64,000 nucleotides of DNA from Mesorhizobium sp. CAU 1732 (GTDB lineage: Bacteria; Pseudomonadota; Alphaproteobacteria; Rhizobiales; Rhizobiaceae), in NCBI RefSeq assembly GCF_039888675.1, contig NZ_JBDQQR010000003.1:124001-188000 (forward strand), written 5' to 3'. Position 1 is the first letter of the stretch; each line of letters opens with the position of its first letter. The translations under genes were made by a program, and so were the position numbers. The notes beneath the pieces are model-generated. The model was not told where the DNA came from. It worked only from the letters and a program-made list of their open reading frames with translations, and ran no database searches. Positions 46,262 through 55,296 of the stretch are shown piece by piece.

Positions 46262-47581
46262 TTACCTCATCATGCTCGGCAGCCACAGCGCGATTTGCGG
46301 GAAGATCGCGATCACGACCGCCAGCAAAAGCGTGCAGCAGATGTAGGGGAACGACGCGCGCGCCGCGTCGCCGATCGTCGTGCCCTTGGGACTGACGCCC
46401 ACCATGACGAACAGCAGCAGCCCGAACGGCGGCGTGACGAGGCTCAGTTCCAGCGCCAGCAGCATGATGACGCCGAACCACACCGGATCGAAGCTGTAGA
46501 GCGCGGCGATCGGCATGAAGATCGGCAGCGTCAGCATCATGATCGAAAGCTGGTCCATGAACATGCCCAGCAGGAGCAGGACCAGGAACATCATGAACAG
46601 CATCATGTAGGCGCTGACGTCGAAGTTGGTCGCGAACGCGATCAGCCCGGAGGATGCGCCGGAGAAGGCGAGGATTTGCGAAAACGTCGTCGAGCCGACG
46701 ATAATGGTCATCATCATCACCGACACGGCCAGCGTTCCGCGCATCGCCTTGACGATCGCCTCCCACGTCAGGACGCGATAGCAGATCGCCAGGATCACCA
46801 CGGAAAGCGCGCCGAAGGCGGCGGACTCGGTCGGCGTTGCCCAACCAAGCAGGATGAGGCCGATGACCGCGAAAATGACGAGCCCCATCGGCAGCACGTC
46901 CACGATCAGCCCTCTGATGATTTCACGGGCAGGCGCGCGCTCGGCGGCGTAGCCCGGCGCGGCATCGGGATCGATCGCGATCTGGATGCGGATCGTGATC
47001 GCGTACAGGACCGCAAGGATCAGACCCGGCAGAAGGCCGGCGATCAAAAGCGCGCCGACGTCGATACGCCCGAGCGATCCGAGCAGAACCGCCAGTGACG
47101 ACGGCGGGATGATCATCGCCAGACCGCCCGTTGCAAGGATCGGCCCCATGATCATATGCGGCTTGTATCCGCGCTTGATCATGTCGGGCATGAGCGTGGT
47201 CCCGAGCATGGCCGTGTTCGCCATCGAAGAGCCCGACAGGGTCGCGAAGATCGTTCCACCGCCGACCGTCAGATAGGACAGCCTGCCCTTGATGCCGCCG
47301 AGACATTTGTCCAGCGCATCGAAGACGCGGAACGCCAGCCCCGTATGGAACAGCAGTTCGCCCATGATCAGGAACAGCGGCACCGGCACCAGCGCGAAGC
47401 TGGTCACGGACGTGGAGGCGTTCGCCACGAGCTGGTCGATGCCGACCATACCGCCCATGAAGATGTAGACGCCGACCACATTGATCGTGAGAAATGCGAA
47501 TGCCACCGGCATGCCGGACAGCATCAGAACCAGAAGGCCACCCACCATCAGCAGCGTGGCTTCGTACCATTCCATCATCAT
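46262..47581 (-). CDS. TRAP transporter large permease (DctM)
   Basis: The 439-aa inner-membrane protein has the 12-helix DctM architecture, with GGLAMIIPPSSLAVLLG and ATPTESAAFGAL, both characteristic of DctM. It exchanges Na+ for the substrate delivered by DctP. Three consecutive ATG codons occur at 47581-47573; any may start translation. It follows the DctQ gene at 47619 by 37 bp. Confidence 0.94.
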   Translation of the reverse strand: MMMEWYEATLLMVGGLLVLMLSGMPVAFAFLTINVVGVYIFMGGMVGIDQLVANASTSVTSFALVPVPLFLIMGELLFHTGLAFRVFDALDKCLGGIKGRLSYLTVGGGTIFATLSGSSMANTAMLGTTLMPDMIKRGYKPHMIMGPILATGGLAMIIPPSSLAVLLGSLGRIDVGALLIAGLLPGLILAVLYAITIRIQIAIDPDAAPGYAAERAPAREIIRGLIVDVLPMGLVIFAVIGLILLGWATPTESAAFGALSVVILAICYRVLTWEAIVKAMRGTLAVSVMMMTIIVGSTTFSQILAFSGASSGLIAFATNFDVSAYMMLFMMFLVLLLLGMFMDQLSIMMLTLPIFMPIAALYSFDPVWFGVIMLLALELSLVTPPFGLLLFVMVGVSPKGTTIGDAARASFPYICCTLLLAVVIAIFPQIALWLPSMMR

Positions 47582-47618
47582 CGGACGGCCCTCGGGCTAA
47601 CGGTTGTCGTGCAGGCCA

Positions 47619-48116
47619 TCAGTGTGCGGCTCCCGACCCTGAATAGGCGCGCCCGGCGATCAGAATCCGCAGGAATTCAAGCGCCATCAGGCCAAAGCCG
47701 CCGGTGAGCATGGCGTAGAGCACCCATGCGGGAATGTTGATCGACCGCATGTCGACCGAACGCGACGCGATCATCTCCAGCCCGACGACGCCGGAGCGCC
47801 AGGCCAGCAGCGCCAGAATGAAAATCGTCACCGACGTCAGGACACGGCCGACCCACATGCGCGCGGTGTCCGGGAGCTTCGCGACGAAGGAATCGATCGC
47901 GACGTGCCCCCCGGTCCGGACGAGCCACGGAGCCGCCGCCATCGTCGAGAACATCATGACGTACTCGACGATGGCGCTCGTGGACTGAAAGGGCCGAAAC
48001 CCTGTATTGCGCAGGATCACGTCGATCACGATCATGATCGTCGCGATGGCAAGGGACGTTGCGCCCAGGACCGCCAATCCCAGGATCAGGCGGTCGTAAA
48101 CTCGCACCAAATGCAT
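47619..48116 (-). CDS. TRAP transporter small permease (DctQ)
   Basis: The 165-aa protein has four transmembrane helices in the DctQ pattern (VLGATSLAIATIMIVIDVILRNTGF, then HVAIDSFVAKLP). The ATG at 48116 has GGTGGATGAG upstream; the longer frame to 48236 overlaps the binding-protein gene. It connects DctM to the binding protein of the same operon, whose stop is 50 bp before the start. Confidence 0.92.
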   Translation of the reverse strand: MHLVRVYDRLILGLAVLGATSLAIATIMIVIDVILRNTGFRPFQSTSAIVEYVMMFSTMAAAPWLVRTGGHVAIDSFVAKLPDTARMWVGRVLTSVTIFILALLAWRSGVVGLEMIASRSVDMRSINIPAWVLYAMLTGGFGLMALEFLRILIAGRAYSGSGAAH

Positions 48117-48166
48117 CTCATCCACCTGTTCTGTGTGATTGTTGGCGATCCTGCGCTGCGTTTTGC

Positions 48167-49168
48167 TCAGCGGCCGTAATAGGCTTTGCGCAGCGCGTCG
48201 TAATGCTCGCTGCCTGCCGCCTTCATGCGGGCCCACGCGCTTTCGAACGCCTGCTCGCGGAACGTGTCGGCGGCCTCACCTTCCAGCGTGATCACCGTCA
48301 TCCCCTTTTCCTTGACGCGCGCGTCGATCTCCGTCGCCATCGTCTGGAAATTCTCGTAGGAAATCTGCTCGTATTCCTCCGCGACGGCGGTGATAAGCGC
48401 GCGCGATTCTTCCGTCAGCGATTCCCATTTCGCGGGATTGATCACGACTGCAAGGTCGGTCTGGAAGACGCCCGGATCGATGCGGTAGCGCAGGAACTTG
48501 TCCCACGAGAGATCCTCGATGCCGATGATCGGCCATCCCGATCCGTCGAACGTGCTGCGCTCGAGACCGGTGTAGACGTCGGGAACCGGAACAGAGACCG
48601 GGATCGCGCCGATCTGCTCGAAGAACGCGTTGTAGATGGGCTGCGAACGGATACGCAGACCGGAAAGGTCCACGCCACCAGCTTCGGTGCGCTTCGGCTC
48701 ACCGATCGTATAGACGTGGAATTCCACGCCCGTATCGAGATGCGCGAGCAGTTCGACGCCGAGCTTGGTCTTGAATGCCCCCTGCATCAGCGCGAAGCCG
48801 CCATTCTCGCGGGCCTCCGCTGCGGTCACGGTCGAGCCGACCCAGGCATCCGCCTCGGGCATCGTGCCCAGATAGTAGGAGGCCGGGCCATACTGCATGT
48901 CGATCACGCCGCGGCGAACGGCATCGACCTGCTGGTTGGGCGGAAACATTTCCGGTCCGCCGGCATAGGTGATCTGAACCACGCCCTGCCCGCGCTCGTT
49001 GACGAGGTCGACAAAGCCCTTGAAGCTCTCGGAAAACGCCAAAGTCTGCGGGAAGGCAGAAATGGCGCGGATGGTGTCCTGCGCGCTGGCAGGCACACTC
49101 AACGCGGCGATGCCGGCGGTGGCTGTAAGAAGCGAAACTGCGGTACGTCTGGTGAAGGTAAGCGTCAT
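48167..49168 (-). CDS. TRAP transporter substrate-binding protein (DctP)
   Basis: The 333-aa protein has a signal peptide (residues 1-29; ends VPASAQ) and the DctP fold with the conserved SGLRIRSQPIYNAFFEQIGAIP region and the Arg that binds carboxylates. A ligand carrying a carboxylate is likely. It is the first gene of the second TRAP set, following the 3-hydroxyacyl-CoA-dehydrogenase-like gene by 58 bp, with GAGGAATG upstream of the ATG. Confidence 0.93.
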   Translation of the reverse strand: MTLTFTRRTAVSLLTATAGIAALSVPASAQDTIRAISAFPQTLAFSESFKGFVDLVNERGQGVVQITYAGGPEMFPPNQQVDAVRRGVIDMQYGPASYYLGTMPEADAWVGSTVTAAEARENGGFALMQGAFKTKLGVELLAHLDTGVEFHVYTIGEPKRTEAGGVDLSGLRIRSQPIYNAFFEQIGAIPVSVPVPDVYTGLERSTFDGSGWPIIGIEDLSWDKFLRYRIDPGVFQTDLAVVINPAKWESLTEESRALITAVAEEYEQISYENFQTMATEIDARVKEKGMTVITLEGEAADTFREQAFESAWARMKAAGSEHYDALRKAYYGR

Positions 49169-49226
49169 CTGTTCATTCCTCTGTCGGTTGATTGTCGGCT
49201 TTCCACCGATCTTGCGGGTTGATTGA

Positions 49227-50207
49227 TCAGGCTACGGGTGGGCGAACGAGCCCTGCTCCTTTCAGAGCCACGAGAAACGCTGCCATGCGCTTCTCGCGGT
49301 AGGCGTCGACGTCGACGCCCGCATAGTCGAAGAAGCCGGCCCCGGACTTCAGTCCGATGCGGCCCTTTTCCATGTTCTCGGAGATGATATCCGGCGGCGC
49401 GAAGCGTTCGTCCTCGAACGCCTTGGCCAGATAATTGCTCGCGTAATAGAGGATGTCGCCGCCGCCCCAGTCGATGAATTCGAGCAGCCCCAGCACGCCG
49501 AAGCGAAGCCCGAAACCGTAGGTCACGGCCTTGTCGACGTCCTCGGCGCTTGCCACCCCTTCCTCGACCAGCCGCGCGGCCTCGTTCATCGCCAGCGCCT
49601 GAATGCGCGGCACGATGAAGCCCGGCGATGCCTTGCAGACGATCGGCACCTTGCCGATGCTCTCCAGAAACGTCTTGGTCGCGGACAGAGTCTCCGGCGA
49701 GGTCTCGTCGGCCGGGCTGAGTTCGACCAGCGGCATCAGGAACGCCGGGTTGAGCCAATGCGCGTTCAGGAAGCGCTCGGGGTGACGCGTCAACTTCGCC
49801 AGATGCGTCGACAGCATCGTGGACGTGGTCGATGCCAGGATCGCATCGTCGCCGGCATGGGCGTCGAACAGCGCGAACGCGTCCCGCTTCGCGTCCTCGA
49901 CTTCCGGCACGCCCTCGAACACCAGCGTCACGTCGGTAAGTGCCGCCGCCGCGTCTTCGAGCGGCCAGACGGACACGCGCGAGAGGATCGTCGGCAGCAC
50001 ACCGGCGTCGAACGCACCAAGCGCCGCCATCGACGCCAGCGCCTGCTCGATCTCTTTCAGGGCATCCGCCTTGAACGTCTCGAAGGCCGCTGCATCGCGC
50101 GCCTTGGCATCCAGAAGGCGGATTTCATGCCCCGCATAGGCAACGCATTGCGCGATACCGCGCCCCATGCGTCCCGCACCGATGCAGCCTATGACGGCAC
50201 TATTCAT
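49227..50207 (-). CDS. 3-hydroxyacyl-CoA dehydrogenase family protein
   Basis: The 326-aa protein has the Rossmann motif GAGRMGRGIAQ (residues 10-20) and the HAD catalytic region NAHWLNPAFLMPLVEL with GFIVPRI. It resembles the smaller HAD-type enzymes that act on 3-hydroxyacids such as carnitine or L-gulonate as well as CoA esters. The ATG overlaps the upstream gene's stop by 1 nt. Its place in a TRAP operon suggests oxidation of an imported hydroxy acid. Confidence 0.88.
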   Translation of the reverse strand: MNSAVIGCIGAGRMGRGIAQCVAYAGHEIRLLDAKARDAAAFETFKADALKEIEQALASMAALGAFDAGVLPTILSRVSVWPLEDAAAALTDVTLVFEGVPEVEDAKRDAFALFDAHAGDDAILASTTSTMLSTHLAKLTRHPERFLNAHWLNPAFLMPLVELSPADETSPETLSATKTFLESIGKVPIVCKASPGFIVPRIQALAMNEAARLVEEGVASAEDVDKAVTYGFGLRFGVLGLLEFIDWGGGDILYYASNYLAKAFEDERFAPPDIISENMEKGRIGLKSGAGFFDYAGVDVDAYREKRMAAFLVALKGAGLVRPPVA

Positions 50208-51283
50208 CACAGGCCGTCCTGCAACATCGCCTGAACGTCCGCCCTGCCCTTTTCGGCCAGGCCGAGGCTTTCCAGCGTGCGCCCGTCCTTGCGGAAATCG
50301 CGCTCGGCGACCGCGCCCGCGACGGACAGGAGACCGGTCGCGACCGGGCATGGCACGCCAGCCCATTCGCCGACCGAGACCAGAAAGGCGAGGCCGAGGC
50401 CGACATCTTCCAGCATGTAGCGATGGTTCTTGAGATCAAGCGTCTCGTGCCAGTCGCCCGAACCGACCAGCTTGTCGTGTGCGAGGTTGCCATACATCCA
50501 GTCGCTGGTTTCGTAATGGTCCGCGAGCGGGAAATGCGGCGCGCCGTAGCCGAGCGCTTCGCGGATCGCGATGCGTTCATTGTCGAGCGCGGTGTGCGTG
50601 CGGCGGATCGCCGGCTGCGTGCCCTCGTTGTGGATGTCCCATTTGTCGAAATGCTCGATCGCGCCGGCATTCATCAGGATCAGCGGCGGGTGGATGATCG
50701 GCCCCGCATTCATCAGTGCGCCCGACAGCGCGTCCTCGACCGGTTCGATCGCGCCGGGAAACGCCTGCGAGATGATGTCGATCGCATGATCGGTCAGCCG
50801 CGCCGGCAGCACGCCGGTCGGCAGGCGCGACGCGCGCGTCGTGATACGGACCTCGAGTGAATTCTGCTTCCGCGTCAGCCACGGCAGCGTGCCGGTCTCC
50901 GCTATCGCGATATCGGCAGTCGAGCCCGCATCGCGAATCCGCTTCAGCATGATGTAGGAGCCGAAGGTGCCCGGCGGCAGATAAATGACCTGCCCATCGA
51001 CGAGATGGGCCGCCAGCGCCGTTGCCATGTCCTCCTGCGCAAAAGCCGGCGTCGGCGCGACGATCAGCGACGCGCCATCGATCGCGGCCTTGAGATCGTC
51101 GGTGGGCGATACGGCGACCTTGCGGCTGCCCTGGTGATCGGTGACGGTGATTGCGCCCGCTGCCGCGATGTCGGCGAAACTCGCGCGATCACGACGCCAC
51201 CATGCAACGTCGTGGCCGGCTTCGGTGAAATCCGCCACCGCCGCGTAAGAACCGTTTCCGCCACCCAGAACAGCAATCTTCAT
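50207..51283 (-). CDS. NAD/NADP octopine/nopaline dehydrogenase family protein
   Basis: The 358-aa enzyme has the N-terminal Rossmann motif AVLGGGNGSYAAVADF and the C-terminal octopine dehydrogenase helical domain with the NAGPIIHPPLILMNAG and HYETSDWMYGN segments. Members oxidise N-(carboxyalkyl) amino acids (opines) to an amino acid and a 2-oxo acid, or the reverse. ATG at 51283 has AGGGGG upstream. Gene order hints at opine-like or amino-acid-derived substrates for this operon. Confidence 0.9.
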   Translation of the reverse strand: MKIAVLGGGNGSYAAVADFTEAGHDVAWWRRDRASFADIAAAGAITVTDHQGSRKVAVSPTDDLKAAIDGASLIVAPTPAFAQEDMATALAAHLVDGQVIYLPPGTFGSYIMLKRIRDAGSTADIAIAETGTLPWLTRKQNSLEVRITTRASRLPTGVLPARLTDHAIDIISQAFPGAIEPVEDALSGALMNAGPIIHPPLILMNAGAIEHFDKWDIHNEGTQPAIRRTHTALDNERIAIREALGYGAPHFPLADHYETSDWMYGNLAHDKLVGSGDWHETLDLKNHRYMLEDVGLGLAFLVSVGEWAGVPCPVATGLLSVAGAVAERDFRKDGRTLESLGLAEKGRADVQAMLQDGL

Positions 51284-51314
51284 ATCAATCCCCCTTTGAA
51301 TATTCCGGCCATCG

Positions 51315-51758
51315 TCACGCCGATGCAGGCAGCACTGCCGTCGCCTCGATTTCGAGGAGCGCGTCAGCCTCGACCAGCCGCACCACCTGCACGGTCGCCA
51401 TCGCGGGGAAACTGCGCCCGAATACCTCGCGGTAGGCGCTCCCCAGCCCCTTCTGGTCGGCCATGTAGTCGTCGATGCTCGTGACGTACCAGGTGAGCCT
51501 AACGAGATGCTCGGGGCCAGCACCCGCCACCGCGAGCACGTCGCGAATGTTCAGGAATGTCTGGCGCGCCTGTGCCACAAAACCGTCCGCAAAGCGCCCG
51601 TCGCGATCCCACCCGACGAGACCACCGGTGAAAATCATCTGGCCTTGCGCGATCACGCCATTCGCATAGCCCTTCGGGACGGGCCAGCCTTCAGGCTGCA
51701 GGACACGATGCGTCAGGGATTGCGGCGCCTCCACGACGTCGTCGACAGGCTGGTTCAT
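51315..51758 (-). CDS. RidA family protein lacking the conserved Arg
   Basis: The 147-aa protein has the YjgF/YER057c/UK114 fold (GLVGWDRDGRFADGF, QTFLNIRDVLAVAGAG, ALLEIEATAVLP). The substrate-binding Arg of the archetypal imine deaminase RidA (Arg105, in PARSCVEV) is Met120 here, so 2-aminoacrylate deaminase activity is unlikely. Its ATG overlaps the marR stop by 4 nt. It probably acts in the pathway next to the octopine-dehydrogenase-like enzyme. Confidence 0.88.
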   Translation of the reverse strand: MNQPVDDVVEAPQSLTHRVLQPEGWPVPKGYANGVIAQGQMIFTGGLVGWDRDGRFADGFVAQARQTFLNIRDVLAVAGAGPEHLVRLTWYVTSIDDYMADQKGLGSAYREVFGRSFPAMATVQVVRLVEADALLEIEATAVLPASA

Positions 51759-52264
51759 TCGCCACTCTCCTCGGTGTCGATAACTGCATGGGGAGGATGC
51801 CCGTGCAGGCTGTTGATGCGCTTGAGAACGCCGATCAGGATATCGGCCTCCCCACGTGTGATCTGGGCCACGATTCCGGCCTCGTGATCCTTCGCGGCCG
51901 TCACGAGTTCGACCGCGAGCTTTTTGCCCTTTCCGGTGAGATAGACCCGCACCCTGCGTCGATCGCGCGCGTCGGACCGTCGCGTCACGAGATCGCGGGC
52001 GACCATCTGGTCGATGATCTTGGTGAGCCGGGACTGCTCCATCAGGGCAAGCGTCGCCAGTTGGGTGACCATCTGCCCGTCGGCGTCGGAAAGGCAGGCA
52101 AGCACACGCCATTCCGGCACCCGCACGCCCCGATCCCGCACCACCGCATGGAACTCCTCGCTGATGGCGTTGCTGGCGGCGGCGAGCAGATAGAGAAGAT
52201 AGTTCGAGACGAACCCATCCTCAGGAAGGTCGGGGCGCTTGTCTGGCGGAGGGTTCGTGCTCAT
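51755..52264 (-). CDS. MarR family transcriptional regulator
   Basis: The 169-aa protein has a MarR winged helix (LATLALMEQSRLTKIIDQMVARDLVTRR with the wing SDARDRRRVRVYLT). ATG at 52264 has GAGG 8 nt upstream. It lies inside the leftward TRAP operon, 10 bp after dctM, and probably controls this operon and perhaps the divergent oxygenase operon at 55.3 kb. Confidence 0.93.
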   Translation of the reverse strand: MSTNPPPDKRPDLPEDGFVSNYLLYLLAAASNAISEEFHAVVRDRGVRVPEWRVLACLSDADGQMVTQLATLALMEQSRLTKIIDQMVARDLVTRRSDARDRRRVRVYLTGKGKKLAVELVTAAKDHEAGIVAQITRGEADILIGVLKRINSLHGHPPHAVIDTEESGE

Positions 52265-52274
52265 GCCGGACACC

Positions 52275-53561
52275 TCACATCGAGTACGGGATAAGCAGCG
52301 CCATCGACGGAACCGCGATGAGCAACAGCAGGCGCAGGACGTCGACGATCACGAACGGCACGATGCCGACATACATGCGCTCGATCGGTATCTCCGGCGC
52401 GACCGAGCGCAGGACGAACAGGTTCATGCCGATCGGCGGCGTGATGTAGCTCAGTTCGGCTGCGACCACGACGAAGATGCCGAACCAGATCGGGTCGAAA
52501 CCGAGCCCGGTCACGATCGGAAACAGGATCGGTACGGTAAGCGTGATCATCGACAGGCTTTCGAGCAGGCAGCCCAGAACCAGATAGATGACCACGATCG
52601 ACAGAATGACCTGATACGGGCCGGCACCGAGCGCATTGACCCATCCACGCAGGTCCGTGGTGAGACCCGAGAAATTGACGTAGTTCAGGAAATACAGCGC
52701 ACCGAACAGGATGAAGAACATCACCGCTGTGGTCTTCGCCGTATCGAACAACGTCGTCAGCGTCTCGCGCAGTGTCAGCTTTCCGCGTGCGGCCGTCAGC
52801 AGCATTGCGCCCGCGGCGCCGACGCCCGCGGCCTCTGTGGCCGTGAAGATGCCGACATAGATGCCGCCGAGCACGCATGTAAACAGAAGCAGCGCCCACA
52901 CGACACCCTTGAGCGCGCGGAAGCGCTCGATCAGCGGCAGTTTTGGCAGGACCTGAAGGTCCTCCTTGTACATCACCAGCGACAGGCGAACGGCCAGCAC
53001 ATAGCCGATGATGCCGATCAGCCCGGGCAGCAATCCGGCGAGAAAGAGCATCCCGATATTCTGCTGCGTCAGGATGCCGTAGATGACGAGGATGACCGAT
53101 GGCGGGATGAGAATGCCCAGCGTCCCCCCTGCCGCGACCGACGACGCCGCCAGCCGGTCGGAATAGCCGAAGCTGCGCATGGCGGGCAGCGAGATACGGG
53201 CCATCGTTGCGGCGGTTGCAAGCGACGAACCGCAGACCGATGAGAACCCACCGCATGCGACGATCGTCGCCATGGCGAGCCCGCCTTTGCGGTGCCTGAG
53301 CCAGGCATTCGCAGCCGTGTAAAGATCCTGCGCGACGCCGGACTGGACGACGAAATTGCCCATCAGCAGAAACAGCGGCACCACCGACAGCGTGTAGCTG
53401 CGCCCCGCGTCGAAATAGGTCTGCCCGATCAGCGACAGCGCCGGCTGCCAGCCGATGATCGAGGCAACACCGACGAGCCCGACGCCAGCCATCGCGAACG
53501 CGATCGGCATGCCGGCGAACATCAGAAGCATCATGAGTGTTATGCCGAGAGGCCAGGCCAT
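52275..53561 (-). CDS. TRAP transporter large permease (DctM)
   Basis: The 428-aa protein is a 12-helix DctM subunit (GGTLGILIPPSVILVIYG, TATEAAGVGAAGA). Its start overlaps the DctQ stop by 1 nt. It is the first of two complete TRAP permease sets in this operon. Confidence 0.94.
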   Translation of the reverse strand: MAWPLGITLMMLLMFAGMPIAFAMAGVGLVGVASIIGWQPALSLIGQTYFDAGRSYTLSVVPLFLLMGNFVVQSGVAQDLYTAANAWLRHRKGGLAMATIVACGGFSSVCGSSLATAATMARISLPAMRSFGYSDRLAASSVAAGGTLGILIPPSVILVIYGILTQQNIGMLFLAGLLPGLIGIIGYVLAVRLSLVMYKEDLQVLPKLPLIERFRALKGVVWALLLFTCVLGGIYVGIFTATEAAGVGAAGAMLLTAARGKLTLRETLTTLFDTAKTTAVMFFILFGALYFLNYVNFSGLTTDLRGWVNALGAGPYQVILSIVVIYLVLGCLLESLSMITLTVPILFPIVTGLGFDPIWFGIFVVVAAELSYITPPIGMNLFVLRSVAPEIPIERMYVGIVPFVIVDVLRLLLLIAVPSMALLIPYSM

Positions 53562-54073
53562 CAGATGCCTCCCTCGCGTCCACGCGACAGGCGCAGGCAG
53601 GCCATGACAAACGTCGCGAGCGACGAGACCCCGGCGATCACCGCCGCGCCCTTGCAGAACGGCGCGAGCGGCATGCGCAGAAACACCGTCACCTCATTAT
53701 AGGTCGCAAGCCGGACCGCGTGCTCCCACAACTGCCACGCAACGATCGCCAGGACGACCGACACGGCAAGCCTCGCCGAGGCAAGCTGGACGGCTGCGAG
53801 CCAGCCCGTGAACTTCGACGTGAACAGATCCACGCTGACGTGTCCGTCGTCTAGGCACACCGCCGGCAGTCCGGTGAAGATGATCGCCATCAGGAGCAGT
53901 TCCGTATATTCGGGCGCGCCGGGCAGAGGCCGCAAGAGAAGGTAGCGTCCGAACACATCGACTACGGTCACGAAGGTCAGGGCGATGAGCAGCGAACCGC
54001 ACAGGAGCGCGGTCGCCAATCTCAGACCCTTCCGAACCCTCGTCGCGAGAGCTTCGGTCGGGGCGGGGGTCAT
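53561..54073 (-). CDS. TRAP transporter small permease (DctQ)
   Basis: The 170-aa protein has four transmembrane helices with DctQ sequence features (LIALTFVTVVDVFGRYLL, DDGHVSVDLFTSKF). It overlaps both neighbours (1 nt with dctM, 4 nt with dctP), so the TRAP subunits are translationally coupled. Confidence 0.93.
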   Translation of the reverse strand: MTPAPTEALATRVRKGLRLATALLCGSLLIALTFVTVVDVFGRYLLLRPLPGAPEYTELLLMAIIFTGLPAVCLDDGHVSVDLFTSKFTGWLAAVQLASARLAVSVVLAIVAWQLWEHAVRLATYNEVTVFLRMPLAPFCKGAAVIAGVSSLATFVMACLRLSRGREGGI

Positions 54074-55095
54074 TCCGCCTCGACTGCCTTCACTTCGGTG
54101 AGAAGCTTTTCATGAAGCGCCTCGAAGTCCAGGCCCTTGGCTTCGTATTTCGCCGCCACGTCGTCGAAGATCGGCTGGGCGGCTTCGCGCAGCGCGGTCA
54201 TCTCCTCCTCGGTCGCGTCGTGATAGGTGACCGTGTCCTTGATGATTTCGGCGCCTGCAGCGTCCGCGCGATCCCAGGCCTGGCCGGCCATGCGCGAGAA
54301 TGCCTCACCGGAAATCGAGTCGATCGCGGCCCTGTCTTCCTCGGACAGGCTGTCATATTTTGCCTGGTTCATGACGAAGAAGAACGAGGAATTGTAGAGA
54401 CCGCCAGGAGCTCGCAGCGCGGTGTCGACGAGCGCTTCGATCTTGAAGAACGGCACGGATTCGATCGGGAAGAAGATGCCGTCGGCAACGCCGCTCGACA
54501 GAATTTCGTAGGATTGCGGCGACGGAGCCTGGATGGAAACCATGCCGAGCCGGTCTGCGAGCATCCCCATCACGCCATTGCCGATGCGGATTTTCGCCCC
54601 GGAAAGTTCATCGAGAGGGGTGACCGGCCGTCCCTTGGTGAAGAGCAGGCCGGGCCCGTGGGTGAACACGCCGATCACCTTCGTGCCGCGATGCTCTCCA
54701 GCCTCCGCAAGGTCGCTCTCGTAGAGGCGCTGGAAGGCCACCGAGAGAGTTTCCGCCGAATCCGCGAGGAACGGAAGTTCGGCGATTTCGGTCAGGCTGA
54801 AGCGGCCGGGCGTGTAGCCGTGCACGCTGAAGGTCAGGTCGGCGACACCGTTCGCGGCCAGATCGAAATGCGCCGGCGGCGGCCCAAGCGGCGCGTCGAG
54901 GATTTGCACGGTGACGCGTCCGTCGGTCGCCTCCTTGAGCTGTTCGGCCCAGGGCATCACCATATCCTTGACGATCGGATGCGAGGCAGGAAGCCAGTTG
55001 GACAGGCGCAGAACCGTCTCCTGCGCGGACGCAGAGACACTCATTGCCAGAAAGAAAATAGATGCATTCGCAATTTTCTTGAAAGCTGAGCTCAC
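54070..55095 (-). CDS. TRAP transporter substrate-binding protein (DctP)
   Basis: The 341-aa protein has a signal peptide (residues 1-24; ends VSASAQ) and a DctP domain with HGYTPGRFSLTEIAELPF and FTHGPGLLFT, similar in pattern to the orphan binding protein at 10.2 kb. The start is GTG with AGGGGAA upstream. It is the first gene of the leftward operon and is divergent from the oxygenase operon, so the imported compound may be the oxygenase substrate. Confidence 0.93.
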   Translation of the reverse strand: MSSAFKKIANASIFFLAMSVSASAQETVLRLSNWLPASHPIVKDMVMPWAEQLKEATDGRVTVQILDAPLGPPPAHFDLAANGVADLTFSVHGYTPGRFSLTEIAELPFLADSAETLSVAFQRLYESDLAEAGEHRGTKVIGVFTHGPGLLFTKGRPVTPLDELSGAKIRIGNGVMGMLADRLGMVSIQAPSPQSYEILSSGVADGIFFPIESVPFFKIEALVDTALRAPGGLYNSSFFFVMNQAKYDSLSEEDRAAIDSISGEAFSRMAGQAWDRADAAGAEIIKDTVTYHDATEEEMTALREAAQPIFDDVAAKYEAKGLDFEALHEKLLTEVKAVEAE

Positions 55096-55199
55096 CGTGG
55101 TTCCCCTTTTTTGTCGGCAGCACTAACCAAATGCTGACACAGCTCAAATCACTCTTCAAGCTTAAAACGATGAAATTGCATCTAATGCCGTTCGAGCCA

Positions 55200-55229
55200 T
55201 TGACACGTCAAAACATGATATTTCATATT
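55200..55229 (+). promoter_or_regulatory. Promoter and palindrome for the oxygenase operon
   Basis: TTGACA (55200-55205) is a consensus -35 element and TCATAT/CATATT at 55223-55229 fits the -10 at 17-18 bp spacing. The -35 is part of the perfect palindrome TTGAC-AC-GTCAA (55200-55211), a candidate regulator site. A second, shorter inverted repeat GCAT-CTA-ATGC lies at 55178-55188. The adjacent MarR is the most likely binder. Confidence 0.55.
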
Positions 55230-55296
55230 CCTCGAATGGAGGAGGCTTGTGCGCCTCGACCCGGCAACCGCCAGAACAAGAGCGGAGGTAAAGCAC

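Noticed and set aside
45497..47098. 533-codon open frame on the plus strand
   Set aside because: It is antisense to the racemase-like and DctM genes; the product is an Arg/His/Asp-rich sequence with no domain.
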